Below, piece by piece: positions 14,555-22,512 of a stretch of 47,483 bases of DNA (positions within the stretch are counted from its first letter, which is position 1; every line of letters begins with the position of its first letter). This DNA is from Labilithrix sp. (GTDB lineage Bacteria; Myxococcota; Polyangia; Polyangiales; Polyangiaceae), in assembly GCA_028287035.1 (NCBI GenBank), contig JAQBQL010000172.1, positions 1 through 47,483 on the forward strand, given 5' to 3'. The notes beneath the pieces are model-generated. The model was not told the DNA's origin. It saw nothing but the letters and a program-made list of their open reading frames with translations, and made no database searches. The translations under genes were made by a program, and so were the position numbers.

Positions 14555-15890
14555 TCTTCTTCGCGCGGTCGTCGACGTCGAACTTGCACGTGCCGACGCT
14601 CACGACGGTGGCCTCGGGGCGGCGGCAGATCTGATCGCGGACCGTCGCCTCGTCGCAGTGACAAGGGCTACCGAGCGCGCCGCCCGCCTCGCAGCTCGGC
14701 TGGGCGGGCTGCGTGAGCGCGTAGCGACGGCGCGCGTGGGTCGCCAGGAATGCCGCGGGCACGCTCCCGGCCTCCGCGAGCGCCTCGTACGCGAAGAGGG
14801 ACGCCCGCGATCCGCTCGTGAGCGCGATGACGTCCTTGGGCGCGCGCTCGAGCTCCTTGCCAACGAGCGGCGCCAGCTGCTCCGCGGTGCAGAGCGGCTC
14901 GGCCTGCGCGGACGCCTCGTGGCCGTCGAGTGGCCCCTGCGACCCGCAACGGAACCACGGCTGGCACGCGTCGTCGCCGAGCAGCGCCGGGAGCTCGGCA
15001 CACGTGGCGCCGTCGCTCGCGAGCGCGAGGGCCGCGGCCTCGGCGAGCGCCTCGCGGCCCGGCCGGTCGACCTCGCGCGCGGTGCCCTTCGCGTGCTTGG
15101 TGTCGAGGGGCTTCTTCGCGAGGATCTCGCACGCCACCGCGCTCCCTTGCTTCACGTCGAGCGCGGCGAGCGCGCGCAGCATCACGGCAGACGCGCGCGG
15201 CGCGCGGATCCCGTCGGCGAGCTCCCGGAGGCGCGCCGTCAGACCCGCGGCACGGCCCGGCTCCCGCAGCGGCACGAGGACGACCGCGCGATCGAGGCCA
15301 GCGGTGGGCTGACCCGTCTCGAGCAGCTTCGCGAGCGCCGACCGTACCTCGCCGGCGCGCGCTGCCGGCAGCTTCGCGAACGCCTCGTCCCACTCGGGCG
15401 CGTCCACGTCTGCGCCCTGCGTCAGGGCGGTCGCGACGAGCGCGTCGCCGCCGTCGGCCTGGAGGTCCGCGAGGAGGGCGGCCCGCCGGCCCTCCGCATT
15501 CTCGAAGAGCGCTCCGAGCGCGTGATCGCGATCCGGCGCGGCGCCGAAGTCGAGCGGCGCCTTCACGCGCGGTCCCAGGTAGAGCCCCTTGCCGACGGCG
15601 TAGACGAGGCGGTGCTCGGCGGGGCTCACCGGGAAGGCGAAGCGCTTGCCGGTCGCGTCCTGGACGACCGGAGCCCGCGGCGCGCGGTCGATCTCGTTCG
15701 GCGGCAGGGGCAGCGCGCGGTCACCGAGGACGAAGTCGAGCCCGCCAGCGTCCTTCGCGCGGACCTCGGCGGAGCTCGCCGCGCCGGAAGACGCCGCGCT
15801 CCCGGTGCTGCTCGAGGAGTCGCGACACCCCGCGAGGCCCGCGAGCGCGATGGTGACGGCCAGAGCAGGGGCGCGCGTGAGTCGAAGCAC
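14523..15890 (-). CDS. Hypothetical lipoprotein
   Basis: The 455-residue protein has a clear lipoprotein signal peptide (LAGLAGC, Cys22) followed by a Ser/Ala linker. The body is mostly helical and Ala/Leu-rich, suggesting helical repeats of HEAT or TPR kind, with a Cys-containing C-terminal region (ACQPWFRCGS, SPCHCDEATVRDQICRR). I do not recognise a family. It should be anchored to the outer membrane. The GTG start at 15890 is supported by TAGGAT 7 bases upstream. It overlaps the convergent glycosylase gene by 32 bp. Confidence 0.75.
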   Translation of the reverse strand: MLRLTRAPALAVTIALAGLAGCRDSSSSTGSAASSGAASSAEVRAKDAGGLDFVLGDRALPLPPNEIDRAPRAPVVQDATGKRFAFPVSPAEHRLVYAVGKGLYLGPRVKAPLDFGAAPDRDHALGALFENAEGRRAALLADLQADGGDALVATALTQGADVDAPEWDEAFAKLPAARAGEVRSALAKLLETGQPTAGLDRAVVLVPLREPGRAAGLTARLRELADGIRAPRASAVMLRALAALDVKQGSAVACEILAKKPLDTKHAKGTAREVDRPGREALAEAAALALASDGATCAELPALLGDDACQPWFRCGSQGPLDGHEASAQAEPLCTAEQLAPLVGKELERAPKDVIALTSGSRASLFAYEALAEAGSVPAAFLATHARRRYALTQPAQPSCEAGGALGSPCHCDEATVRDQICRRPEATVVSVGTCKFDVDDRAKKITNVVVTSPP

Positions 15891-15897
15891 GACGTGG

Positions 15898-15903
15898 ATC
15901 CTA
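15898..15903 (-). promoter_or_regulatory. -10-like hexamer TAGGAT
   Basis: On the minus strand TAGGAT (context GCTAGGAT) ends 7 bases before the GTG of the lipoprotein gene. Confidence 0.5.
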
Positions 15904-15952
15904 GCAGGCCCTTGCCAAGGCCTCGGGTTGATGCGACGACGGAGAGAACCTC

Positions 15953-16390
15953 ATGAGCATGCCGCTCGTCATCGACAGCAAAGTCACCGTTCCCGGACAC
16001 GACCTGGAATGGACCGCCGTGCGCGCCTCCGGGCCTGGCGGTCAGAACGTCAACAAGGTCTCGTCCAAGATCGAGCTCACGTTCGACTTCGAGGGCTCGG
16101 TGGCGCTCTCCGAGCCGGCGAAGGCGCGCCTCCGGGTGCTCGCCAAGAACCAGCTCGACGCCGAGGGACGTCTCGTCGTCACGAGCCAGAAGACGCGCGA
16201 TCAGTCCAAGAACCTCGCCGACGCACGCGAGAAGCTGAAGGAGACCGTCGCGAAGGCGCTGGTCGTCCCCAAGAAGCGGAAGCCCACCAAGCCGACGAAG
16301 TCGTCGAAGGTGCGTCGCCTCGGCACGAAGAAGAAGGTCGCAAAAAAGAAAGCGGCGCGGAAGGCTCCGCGCCGCGATCAGGACGACTGA
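15953..16390 (+). CDS. arfB: Ribosome-rescue peptidyl-tRNA hydrolase ArfB (YaeJ)
   Basis: This is a 145-residue release-factor-like protein with the catalytic GGQ at 29-31, in the context SGPGGQNVNKVSSK that is diagnostic of ArfB/ICT1. There is no stop-codon recognition domain. The C-terminal tail is strongly basic (KKRKPTKPTK, then KKKVAKKKAARKAP), as needed to enter the empty mRNA channel of stalled ribosomes. It hydrolyses peptidyl-tRNA on non-stop complexes. The ATG at 15953 has an upstream GGAGAG ribosome-binding sequence. It diverges from the lipoprotein gene and converges on the desaturase gene with a 15 bp gap. Confidence 0.93.
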   Translation: MSMPLVIDSKVTVPGHDLEWTAVRASGPGGQNVNKVSSKIELTFDFEGSVALSEPAKARLRVLAKNQLDAEGRLVVTSQKTRDQSKNLADAREKLKETVAKALVVPKKRKPTKPTKSSKVRRLGTKKKVAKKKAARKAPRRDQDD

Positions 16391-16405
16391 CCCGAGGGTC
16401 GGGCG

Positions 16406-17329
16406 CTACTCGGCGTCGGCTATCGCAGCGAGACCGGTCGCCGCGAGAGCGGGCGACGCGAGCTCCGGCGCATCACCGCCGTCGGCCAGCGTCGCCTGCG
16501 AGCGAACGCCCTTCAGCGAGTGCTCGCCCGCGAGGACCTTCTCGCTGGGGACATGAAGGTCCCACACGAGACCGACCGCCTCGAGCCCCTTGAGGACGTA
16601 GTAGGTCATGTCGATCTCCCACCAGAAGAAGCCCTGACGCACCGAGCGCGGGTAGTAGTGGTGGTTGTTGTGCCAGCCCTCGCCCATCGTGACGATGGCG
16701 AGGATCGGGTTGTTCTTGCTCTCGTCGGTGGTCTCGTAGCGGCGCTTGCCGAAGATGTGCGAGAGCGAGTTGATCGTGAACGTGCCGTGCCACAGCAGCG
16801 TCGTCGACACGAAGAACCCGTAGACGAGGGCGACCGGACCGCCGAGGAAGTAGAGGGCGACGGCGAGCGCGACGGCGGGCACGACGTGCCACGTGTTGAG
16901 CCAGCGCAGCTCGGGGTAACGGGCGAGATCGGGGATCTGCTTGTAGTCGGTGTCCTCGGTGTCGCGAGACAGGATCCAGCCGACGTGCGAGTACCAGAAC
17001 CCGTAGTCGCGGTAGGAGTGCGGGTCCTTCGGCGTGTCCGAGAACTTGTGATGGACGCGGTGATGAGCGGCCCACCAGAGCGCGCCCTTCTGGATGCTCG
17101 ACTGGGCGAGCACGGCCAGCAGGAACTGGAACGCGCGGCTCGTCCGGTACGTGCGATGGGAGAAGTAACGGTGGTAGGCGCCGGTGACGCCGAACATCCG
17201 CACGTAGTAGAGGGCGATCGCGAGCGCCACGCCCTTCCACGAGAACCCCACCATCGCGACACCAACGACCGCGGCGACGTGGACCAGGTAGAAGGGCAGG
17301 CTGACGATCCAGCCGAGCTTCTTCTTCAT
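16406..17329 (-). CDS. Acyl-CoA desaturase (delta-9 stearoyl-CoA type)
   Basis: The 307-residue integral membrane protein holds the three histidine boxes of membrane fatty-acid desaturases: HRYFSH (53-58), HHRVHH (89-94) and HNNHH (220-224). Pairs of hydrophobic helices lie before box 1 and between boxes 2 and 3. These eight His residues bind the di-iron centre that inserts a cis double bond into long acyl chains, adjusting membrane fluidity. Length and box spacing match the bacterial DesA3/SCD-like group. The C-terminal Ala/Glu-rich tail is not conserved in the family. The ATG at 17329 has TAAGCT 7 bases upstream. It diverges from kup across a 106 bp region containing a dyad. Confidence 0.93.
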   Translation of the reverse strand: MKKKLGWIVSLPFYLVHVAAVVGVAMVGFSWKGVALAIALYYVRMFGVTGAYHRYFSHRTYRTSRAFQFLLAVLAQSSIQKGALWWAAHHRVHHKFSDTPKDPHSYRDYGFWYSHVGWILSRDTEDTDYKQIPDLARYPELRWLNTWHVVPAVALAVALYFLGGPVALVYGFFVSTTLLWHGTFTINSLSHIFGKRRYETTDESKNNPILAIVTMGEGWHNNHHYYPRSVRQGFFWWEIDMTYYVLKGLEAVGLVWDLHVPSEKVLAGEHSLKGVRSQATLADGGDAPELASPALAATGLAAIADAE

Positions 17330-17336
17330 GGTCCGA

Positions 17337-17342
17337 AGCTTA
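17337..17342 (-). promoter_or_regulatory. -10-like hexamer TAAGCT
   Basis: On the minus strand TAAGCT ends 7 bases before the desaturase ATG. Confidence 0.5.
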
Positions 17343-17360
17343 CGGCCCGGCCTGTCATGG

Positions 17361-17395
17361 AACGGTCAGGAAACGGACACAAAAGGCGGACCGTT
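17361..17395. promoter_or_regulatory. Spaced inverted repeat between desaturase and kup
   Basis: AACGGTC and GACCGTT are perfect 7-bp complements separated by 21 bases, in the middle of the divergent region. A binding site for a dimeric regulator of either gene is a possibility; there is no direct support. Confidence 0.3.
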
Positions 17396-17422
17396 GCAGG
17401 GCGCGAAGGCGCAGACCGCGTG

Positions 17423-17428
17423 TAGAGT
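17423..17428 (+). promoter_or_regulatory. -10-like hexamer TAGAGT
   Basis: TAGAGT (context GTGTAGAGT) ends 7 bases before the kup ATG. Confidence 0.5.
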
Positions 17429-17435
17429 CGCCGGT

Positions 17436-19451
17436 ATGGCCGCGGAAGAACGTACGAAACCCTCAGCGGGCGCCGGCGCCGGCCCCTCCCCGTTCGTCCG
17501 CCACGCTCGAGCTGCCGTCAACGACGTCGAGCACGAGGGGCACCAGCACACCCACGGCGCGCTGCCGGGGCTCATCCTCGGCGCCGTCGGCATCGTGTTC
17601 GGCGACATCGGAACGAGCCCGCTCTACGCGTTCAAGGAGTGCATCGCCGGCGAGCACGGCCTCGAGGCGTCACGGGCGAACGTCCTCGGCGTCCTGTCGC
17701 TCATCGTGTGGTCGCTCATGCTCGTCGTGACGGTGAAGTACCTGGTCTTCGTGATGCGCGCGGACAACCAGGGCGAGGGCGGCATCCTGGCGCTGCTCGC
17801 GCTCACGCCGCCGCGGCGGCGCGGGAGGGGGCAGACCATCGGGTTCCTCGCCCTGCTCGTCATCGCAGGCGCCGCGCTCCTCTACGGCGACGGGATGATC
17901 ACCCCGGCCATCAGCGTGCTGTCGGCGGTCGAGGGTCTCGGCGAGGAGGCGGCCTCGCTGAAGCAGTACGTCGTGCCCATCACCGCGGCGCTGCTCCTCG
18001 GCCTCTTCGCGATCCAGCACCGCGGGACGGAGAAGGTCGGCAAGCTTTTCGGGCCGGTGATGGTGACGTGGTTCTTCGTGATCGCCGTGCTCGGCGGCTA
18101 CCACCTGTCGAAGAACCTCGGCGTCCTCGCAGCCCTCGACCCGCGTCATGCGTTCGCCTTCTTCACCGTGCACCACATCAAGGGCGTCGCGGTGCTCGGC
18201 TCGGTCGTCCTCACCATCACCGGCGGCGAGGCGCTCTACGCGGACATGGGGCACTTCGGCGCGAAGCCGATCCGGCTTGCCTGGCTGGCGCTCGTCTTCC
18301 CGAGCCTGCTCCTCGCGTACTTCGGGATGGGAGCCATCGTCCTCGCCGACCCGCAGGCCGCCAGCAATCCGTTCTACGCGATGGTCCCGCGCGGCGCCGC
18401 CACGTACGCGCTCGTCGGCCTCGCCACGATGGCCACCATCATCGCCTCGCAGGCCCTGATCAGCGGCGCCTTCTCGCTGACCAACCAGGCCGTGCAGCTC
18501 GGCTTCTTCCCGCGCGTCACCATCCGGCACACGTCGAACGACGCCGAGGGACAGATCTACATCCCCGAGATCAACTGGCTGCTCGCGGTCGCGTGCATCG
18601 CGCTCGTCGCGTGGGCGCAGAGCTCGTCGAAGCTCGCGGCGGCGTACGGCATCGCGGTCACCGGCACCATGGGGATCACCTCGATCGCGTACTTCATCGT
18701 CGCCCGCGAGACGTGGAAGTGGCCGCGGTGGCGTGCGATCGGTCTCCTCGCCTTCTTCCTGTCGTTCGACATCCCGTTCTTCCTCGCGAACGCCGCCAAG
18801 TTCCTCCACGGGGGCTACGTGCCGATCATCATCGGCGGCGCCTTCTTCGGGGTCATGGTGGTGTGGCGCCGCGGTCGACGCATGCTCGCCGACGCGCTGC
18901 TCGCCAAGACGAAGCCCGTCCCCGAGTTCCTCGCCGAGTTCGGAAAGATGGGCGCCGGCGGCCCCGACGACAAGCACCACCTCGAGTACCGGATCCACGG
19001 CACCGGCGTGGTCATGTCCTCGGTCGCCGACGGCGTGCCCCCCGTGCTCGTCCACCACGTCGAGCGCCTCCGCGTGGTGCACGAGAAGGTCGTGATTCTC
19101 ACCATCGTGACCGCGCGTGTACCCTACACGCATCGCACGAAGCGCACGGTGGTCGAGGAGCTGGGCGGCGGGTTCTACCGGGTCGTCGGCACGTACGGCT
19201 TCATGGAGACGCCCGACGTCCCGGCGCTCCTCCGCGAGGCGCAGGAGCACGGGCTCGACCGTTCGGTGGACCTCGACGACGTCACGTACTTCCTCGGGCG
19301 CGAGACGATCCTGGCGCTGCCCTCGGGCCGGATGGGCGAGATCGAGGAGACGATCTTCGCCGTCCTGTCGCGCAACTCCCGGCCCGCCACCGCCCACTTC
19401 AAGCTGCCGCCCGACAAGGTCATCGAGATCGGCACGCAGATCGATCTGTAG
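17436..19451 (+). CDS. kup: Low-affinity potassium uptake protein Kup
   Basis: The 671-residue membrane protein has the KUP/HAK/KT signature at its first helix (GIVFGDIGTSPLYAFKE), then ADNQGEGGILAL and YGDGMITPAISVLSA, all highly conserved in Kup. About 12 transmembrane helices end near residue 480, followed by a cytosolic C-terminal domain. It imports K+ by proton symport across the inner membrane. The length is slightly above E. coli Kup (622) because of an N-terminal Ala/Gly/His-rich extension. The ATG at 17436 was chosen because TAGAGT lies 7 bases before it; longer in-frame starts run into the promoter region. A KdpE-like regulator lies at 2.5-3.4 kb, but a link is speculative. Confidence 0.95.
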   Translation: MAAEERTKPSAGAGAGPSPFVRHARAAVNDVEHEGHQHTHGALPGLILGAVGIVFGDIGTSPLYAFKECIAGEHGLEASRANVLGVLSLIVWSLMLVVTVKYLVFVMRADNQGEGGILALLALTPPRRRGRGQTIGFLALLVIAGAALLYGDGMITPAISVLSAVEGLGEEAASLKQYVVPITAALLLGLFAIQHRGTEKVGKLFGPVMVTWFFVIAVLGGYHLSKNLGVLAALDPRHAFAFFTVHHIKGVAVLGSVVLTITGGEALYADMGHFGAKPIRLAWLALVFPSLLLAYFGMGAIVLADPQAASNPFYAMVPRGAATYALVGLATMATIIASQALISGAFSLTNQAVQLGFFPRVTIRHTSNDAEGQIYIPEINWLLAVACIALVAWAQSSSKLAAAYGIAVTGTMGITSIAYFIVARETWKWPRWRAIGLLAFFLSFDIPFFLANAAKFLHGGYVPIIIGGAFFGVMVVWRRGRRMLADALLAKTKPVPEFLAEFGKMGAGGPDDKHHLEYRIHGTGVVMSSVADGVPPVLVHHVERLRVVHEKVVILTIVTARVPYTHRTKRTVVEELGGGFYRVVGTYGFMETPDVPALLREAQEHGLDRSVDLDDVTYFLGRETILALPSGRMGEIEETIFAVLSRNSRPATAHFKLPPDKVIEIGTQIDL

Positions 19452-19610
19452 GGCGGGCCCGGATTCCGGATCGCTGCCGGCGTCCTTCGCGACGGCCATG
19501 GCACCGCGTACCGCATGGCTGTGTGCGAACGTTCACGGAGGCACGACTCTCTCGCTCGAGACTCGTCATTACGAAGCTTTGCGCTCTCCTCGCGGTGGCG
19601 CGCACGATGC

Positions 19611-19616
19611 TACGTC
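19611..19616 (+). promoter_or_regulatory. -10-like hexamer TACGTC
   Basis: TACGTC (context GCTACGTC) ends 7 bases before the ATG at 19624. The last base departs from the TANNNT pattern. The rest of the 172-base gap after kup holds only short palindromes, including GAACGTTC at 19527-19534. Confidence 0.3.
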
Positions 19617-19623
19617 TCTCCAC

Positions 19624-20100
19624 ATGCGCCTCTCCGCCATCGTGTCCGTTCTCACCGTCGCAGCCATCGCCTACGGGTGCGGAACCAGCAACTCCTCGTC
19701 GTCCGCCCCTTCGTGCGCGGATCTCCAGAAGCAGATCAACGCCTGCACCAACATCTCCCAGGCAGGGAAAGACTCGCTGGCTCCGTTCTGTGCCACGGCA
19801 TCGGAGGATTGTCGGTCTTGCCTCGACGGAACGCTCTGCGGAGTCACCGAGCAGTGCGACCCGCAGTGCAAGAAGTCGGAGGCGGATAGTGGGAAGCCCC
19901 CGCCGTCCTGTTCGGACCTCCAGACGCAGATCAACGGATGCAGCAACATCTCCCAGGGTACGAAGGATTCGTTCGGTGCGTTCTGCGGCAGTGTTTCGAC
20001 GGCCTGCCGCTCGTGCCTCGACGGAGATCTCTGCGGAGTCACCGAACAGTGTGACTCGGTGTGCGGCAAGACCGCGGACGGGGGGCGTGAGGGCGGCTGA
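19624..20100 (+). CDS. Small lipoprotein with two tandem Cys-rich repeats
   Basis: The 158-residue protein has a signal peptide ending in a lipobox-like AIAYGC (Cys19), a Ser-rich linker, then two copies of a 53-residue Cys-rich unit. Each copy runs from SC(A/S)DLQ to the final Cys and contains NIS, then FC, C-R-S-C-L-D-G and LCGVTEQCD. Eight Cys per unit suggest disulfide bonding outside the cell. The copies have identical length, no gaps and obvious DNA similarity, so the duplication looks recent. No family is recognised. It likely sits on the outer membrane or is released. It converges on a membrane-protein gene with a 5 bp gap. Confidence 0.8.
   Translation: MRLSAIVSVLTVAAIAYGCGTSNSSSSAPSCADLQKQINACTNISQAGKDSLAPFCATASEDCRSCLDGTLCGVTEQCDPQCKKSEADSGKPPPSCSDLQTQINGCSNISQGTKDSFGAFCGSVSTACRSCLDGDLCGVTEQCDSVCGKTADGGREGG
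19711..19869 (+). repeat. Tandem Cys-rich repeat, unit 1 (159 bp)
   Basis: This is the first of two 53-codon units in the lipoprotein gene. It aligns without gaps to the unit at 19906-20064, sharing DLQ-Q-IN-C and the CRSCLDG and LCGVTEQCD blocks. Confidence 0.85.
19906..20064 (+). repeat. Tandem Cys-rich repeat, unit 2 (159 bp)
   Basis: This is the second 53-codon unit, separated from the first by a 12-codon linker rich in Ser, Lys and Pro. All eight Cys are at the same positions as in unit 1. Confidence 0.85.
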
Positions 20101-20105
20101 TACGT

Positions 20106-20915
20106 TCAGCGCGCGTTCCGGCGGCCCGCGGCCTCGGGCTCCGGCGCGTACTCGTCGTCCACGGGGTCGCGCGGCTCGACGCGCACCGCGCGCCCCGCGT
20201 CGTCGGCGACGCGCGTGGTGATGGGCGGCGCCGCCCCGTACCCACTCCGGGCGGAGGACGAGGCGTTCGGCGCCATCGGACGCTGCTGGACGGGAACGGG
20301 CAGTGGAGCCTGGGCGTAGCTCGCCGGGTTGGCCGCGACCGCCCCCCAGGCGGCCGCCGTGAAGCGGTAGAAGATCGTCCCGTTGTCGTCGACCTCGATG
20401 CTCACGTGCTCCGGCGTCTCCTTCGCCATCGCGGTGAGGATGTCGTCCGCCTCCTCGGCGGTGACGCCGATCGCCTGCGCGAGATCCGCGGGGGACACGT
20501 TTCCGGCGCGGGTATTGGCGAGCATGAAGACCGCCTGCCGGCGCGTCGCCTTCTGCTGGTCCTCACCCGACTTCGCGAGCGACTTGCCGCCCTTCAGCAT
20601 GAAGTAGCTGAGCACCCAGGCGATCACCGCGACCGGAACGCTCGCGATGAACGGCGCCGCCGCCGCCGAGGTGCCGATGACCGCGCTGCAGGCCGCGAAG
20701 AGGCCCGCAGCGACGAGCGACCCGACGATGAGCGTGATCCAGCCGAACACGCGCGTCACCTGGCCGCCCACCTTCGAGGGCTGACCGGCGAGGTTCACCG
20801 ACGGGCTGGCGAGGACGCCCCGCGGCGCGCCGCACGCGGTACAGAACGCGTTGACCCCGCGGTAGACGATCGGAGCGTTCTGTCGGCAGCGGGGGCACAC
20901 GTCGCTCTCCACCAT
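20106..20915 (-). CDS. Membrane protein with N-terminal zinc ribbon and winged-helix-like domain
   Basis: The 269-residue protein begins with a zinc ribbon (CPRC and CTAC pairs 17 residues apart), followed by two hydrophobic helices (FGWITLIVGSLVAAGLFAA and a second ending in SYFMLKG). A domain with QQKATRRQAVFMLANTR, LAQAIGVTAEEADDIL and FYRFT then follows, reading like a small winged helix. The C-terminal 60 residues are Pro/Ala/Asp-rich and probably disordered. The role is unknown. It lies 31 bp downstream of the gene starting at 21675 in the same direction and is probably co-transcribed with it. Confidence 0.7.
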   Translation of the reverse strand: MVESDVCPRCRQNAPIVYRGVNAFCTACGAPRGVLASPSVNLAGQPSKVGGQVTRVFGWITLIVGSLVAAGLFAACSAVIGTSAAAAPFIASVPVAVIAWVLSYFMLKGGKSLAKSGEDQQKATRRQAVFMLANTRAGNVSPADLAQAIGVTAEEADDILTAMAKETPEHVSIEVDDNGTIFYRFTAAAWGAVAANPASYAQAPLPVPVQQRPMAPNASSSARSGYGAAPPITTRVADDAGRAVRVEPRDPVDDEYAPEPEAAGRRNAR

Positions 20916-20946
20916 GCGCCCCGCAGCCGGAGCGTCAAGAGGTGAT

Positions 20947-21675
20947 TCAGGAGTGCGGACGCGCCGCGGAACGGACGCGGGCCGGCGGCGGGGTCGGCGG
21001 CGGGAGCGGGGCCGCCGAGAAACGCGGCGCCGCGGGCGTGATCGGCCGGATCTTCGGCGGGTCGGTGCGGCGGCGCGGCTGCGGCGGCTCGTCGAAGATC
21101 GGTGCGGCGATCTCGGTCTGGCCGTCGTCGAGGTCGAGGTCCGCGAACGAGGCGGCCCGCACCGGTGCGATGCAGATCCGGGAGCTGCTCGGGATGATCG
21201 ACAGCGGGTGTGGTGCCGCACTGACGACCGGGCGGCGCTCGCTCGGGCCGACCACCAGGATCGGAGAGACCGACACCGGCTCGAGCTCCGAGGAGGAGGA
21301 CGGCGGCGGCGCGTCCACCTCCTCCGGATCCGGCGCGTACATCTTGGCGAAGGCGCGGGCCGACAGCTCGGTGGTGGGCCGGAAGCCGGTCGGCGGGAGC
21401 GCGCGGCGCTCGAGCACCTCGGTATGGCCGGCATGGGCCGACGGCACCAGGAAGGCGGCGCGCGGGAGCGGCGTCTCGCGGCCGAGCGTCGCGTACGGCG
21501 CGATCTCGACACGCGCTGCGACCTGTCGCGGCGCGCGCCGCGCCGCGCGCCCGCTCACGAAGAGAACGAGCAGGAATCCGACGACCCCCACGAACGCGCC
21601 GACGGTGAGGCCGGCGACGGTCGGCGTGACGGCACGCGGGAGGTGGACGGCCAGCAGTCCGAGAAGAGAGTTCAT
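20947..21675 (-). CDS. Single-pass membrane protein with long Pro-rich cytoplasmic region
   Basis: The 242-residue protein has one N-terminal transmembrane helix (about 18-40, VAGLTVGAFVGVVGFLLVLFV), then basic residues (GRAARRAPRQ) that place the remainder in the cytosol by the positive-inside rule. The remainder is low-complexity, with Pro, Ser and Ala runs and short acidic motifs (DLDLDDGQTEIAAPIF). No domain is recognised; it could be a scaffold or signalling adaptor. A TATCCA hexamer lies 14 bases before the ATG. It probably heads a two-gene operon with the zinc-ribbon membrane protein. Confidence 0.65.
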   Translation of the reverse strand: MNSLLGLLAVHLPRAVTPTVAGLTVGAFVGVVGFLLVLFVSGRAARRAPRQVAARVEIAPYATLGRETPLPRAAFLVPSAHAGHTEVLERRALPPTGFRPTTELSARAFAKMYAPDPEEVDAPPPSSSSELEPVSVSPILVVGPSERRPVVSAAPHPLSIIPSSSRICIAPVRAASFADLDLDDGQTEIAAPIFDEPPQPRRRTDPPKIRPITPAAPRFSAAPLPPPTPPPARVRSAARPHS

Positions 21676-21760
21676 CGATGCCCCGGCTCTGGATACGAGC
21701 GGCCGCCGGCATTCTTCCCTCGGCCGTCATGCAACTTCGCGGCCCGCGCCTACATCGGTC

Positions 21761-22261
21761 CTAGAACATCACCTCGGTGCTCGCGACGGCGCCCCGGGGC
21801 AGCGGCCTCGTCGTGCCCCCGCCGAGGGCCTCCCGCACGAGCTGCACGGCGCGCTCGCGGAGGGCGAGGCCCTGCGCCCGGAGGCCAGCGACCTCGTCGC
21901 GCTCCTGCCGAGCCTCGGCCCGGCGCGAGGCGGCACGGCCCGCCACCTCGTCTGCGCTCCGCCGCAGCTCCTCCCGCTCGGCGCCGGTCGTCCGCTGCGC
22001 CTGCCGTGCGAGGAGCCTCGCGCGCACCTCGAGGACGCCGGCCTCACGGTCGTGATCCGCGGCGCGGCGGTCGAGCGTGGCGGCCCGGAGCTCGACTCGC
22101 TTCGCCTCCTCGACGAGCTCGTTGGAGCGGAGCTGCGCGGTCTCCACGGGATTCTGGACGGGACGCCCTGGCGGGGACCAGCCGCTCAGCGGGCAGGCCA
22201 CCGCGTGCGCGGTCGAGAGCATCATCGCGGCCGCGACCGCACGGAACATCCAGGACTTCAT
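21761..22261 (-). CDS. Exported coiled-coil protein
   Basis: The 166-residue protein has a signal peptide ending near STAHAVA, then a helical region of about 100 residues rich in Glu, Arg, Ala and Leu (EEAKRVELRAATLDRRAADHD, ARLLARQAQRTTGAEREEL). It is predicted to form a long coiled coil in the periplasm. A Cys directly after the signal could be lipidated, but the lipobox is poor. Function is unknown. The start is set by a strong GAGGAGG ribosome-binding sequence at 22270-22276, 8 bases away. It is divergent from serA across 251 bp. Confidence 0.7.
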   Translation of the reverse strand: MKSWMFRAVAAAMMLSTAHAVACPLSGWSPPGRPVQNPVETAQLRSNELVEEAKRVELRAATLDRRAADHDREAGVLEVRARLLARQAQRTTGAEREELRRSADEVAGRAASRRAEARQERDEVAGLRAQGLALRERAVQLVREALGGGTTRPLPRGAVASTEVMF

Positions 22262-22282
22262 TCGAGCTTCCTCCTCGGACAC

Positions 22283-22298
22283 GGCTCGGAAACGAGCC
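22283..22298. other. Perfect hairpin with GAAA loop in the serA upstream region
   Basis: GGCTCG and CGAGCC enclose GAAA, which would be a GNRA tetraloop in plus-strand RNA. It lies just upstream of the coiled-coil gene start and about 215 bases before serA. Its significance is unknown. Confidence 0.3.
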
Positions 22299-22417
22299 TC
22301 GCCCTCTACGCGCTGCGGCGCGGAACGATCTCTGCCGCCCCCATCTAGATCGCGCGGGTGAGCGCGGCGGCAGCGGCGCCGGCGAGGAGCGACTCGGCGA
22401 GCGGTGCGAGGCTCGAA

Positions 22418-22440
22418 GGGCGTTTTCCTAGCAAGCGCCC
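22418..22440. other. Hairpin upstream of serA
   Basis: GGGCGTTT can pair with AAGCGCCC (one G-T) around TCCTAGC, 72 bases before serA. The TAGGGT box lies downstream of it, so in the leaderless model it would be outside the serA transcript. The remainder of the 251 bp gap shows no further clear element. Confidence 0.25.
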
Positions 22441-22498
22441 GCCCGATGCGCCAACCGCGCGGGCCGAATTCCCCCGGGATCTCGACGCGCACCCGGGC

Positions 22499-22504
22499 TA
22501 GGGT
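22499..22504 (+). promoter_or_regulatory. -10-like hexamer TAGGGT
   Basis: TAGGGT (context GGCTAGGGT) ends 8 bases before the serA ATG. Confidence 0.5.
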
Positions 22505-22512
22505 GCCGCCCG

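Noticed and set aside
19527..19534. GAACGTTC palindrome as a LexA-type box
   Set aside because: The half-sites have no spacer, unlike CGAAC-N4-GTTCG, and the downstream gene has no SOS role.
17639..20221. Plus-strand open frame of 860 codons overlapping kup in another frame
   Set aside because: It is Arg/Pro/His-rich with no motif; kup in the other frame is unambiguous.
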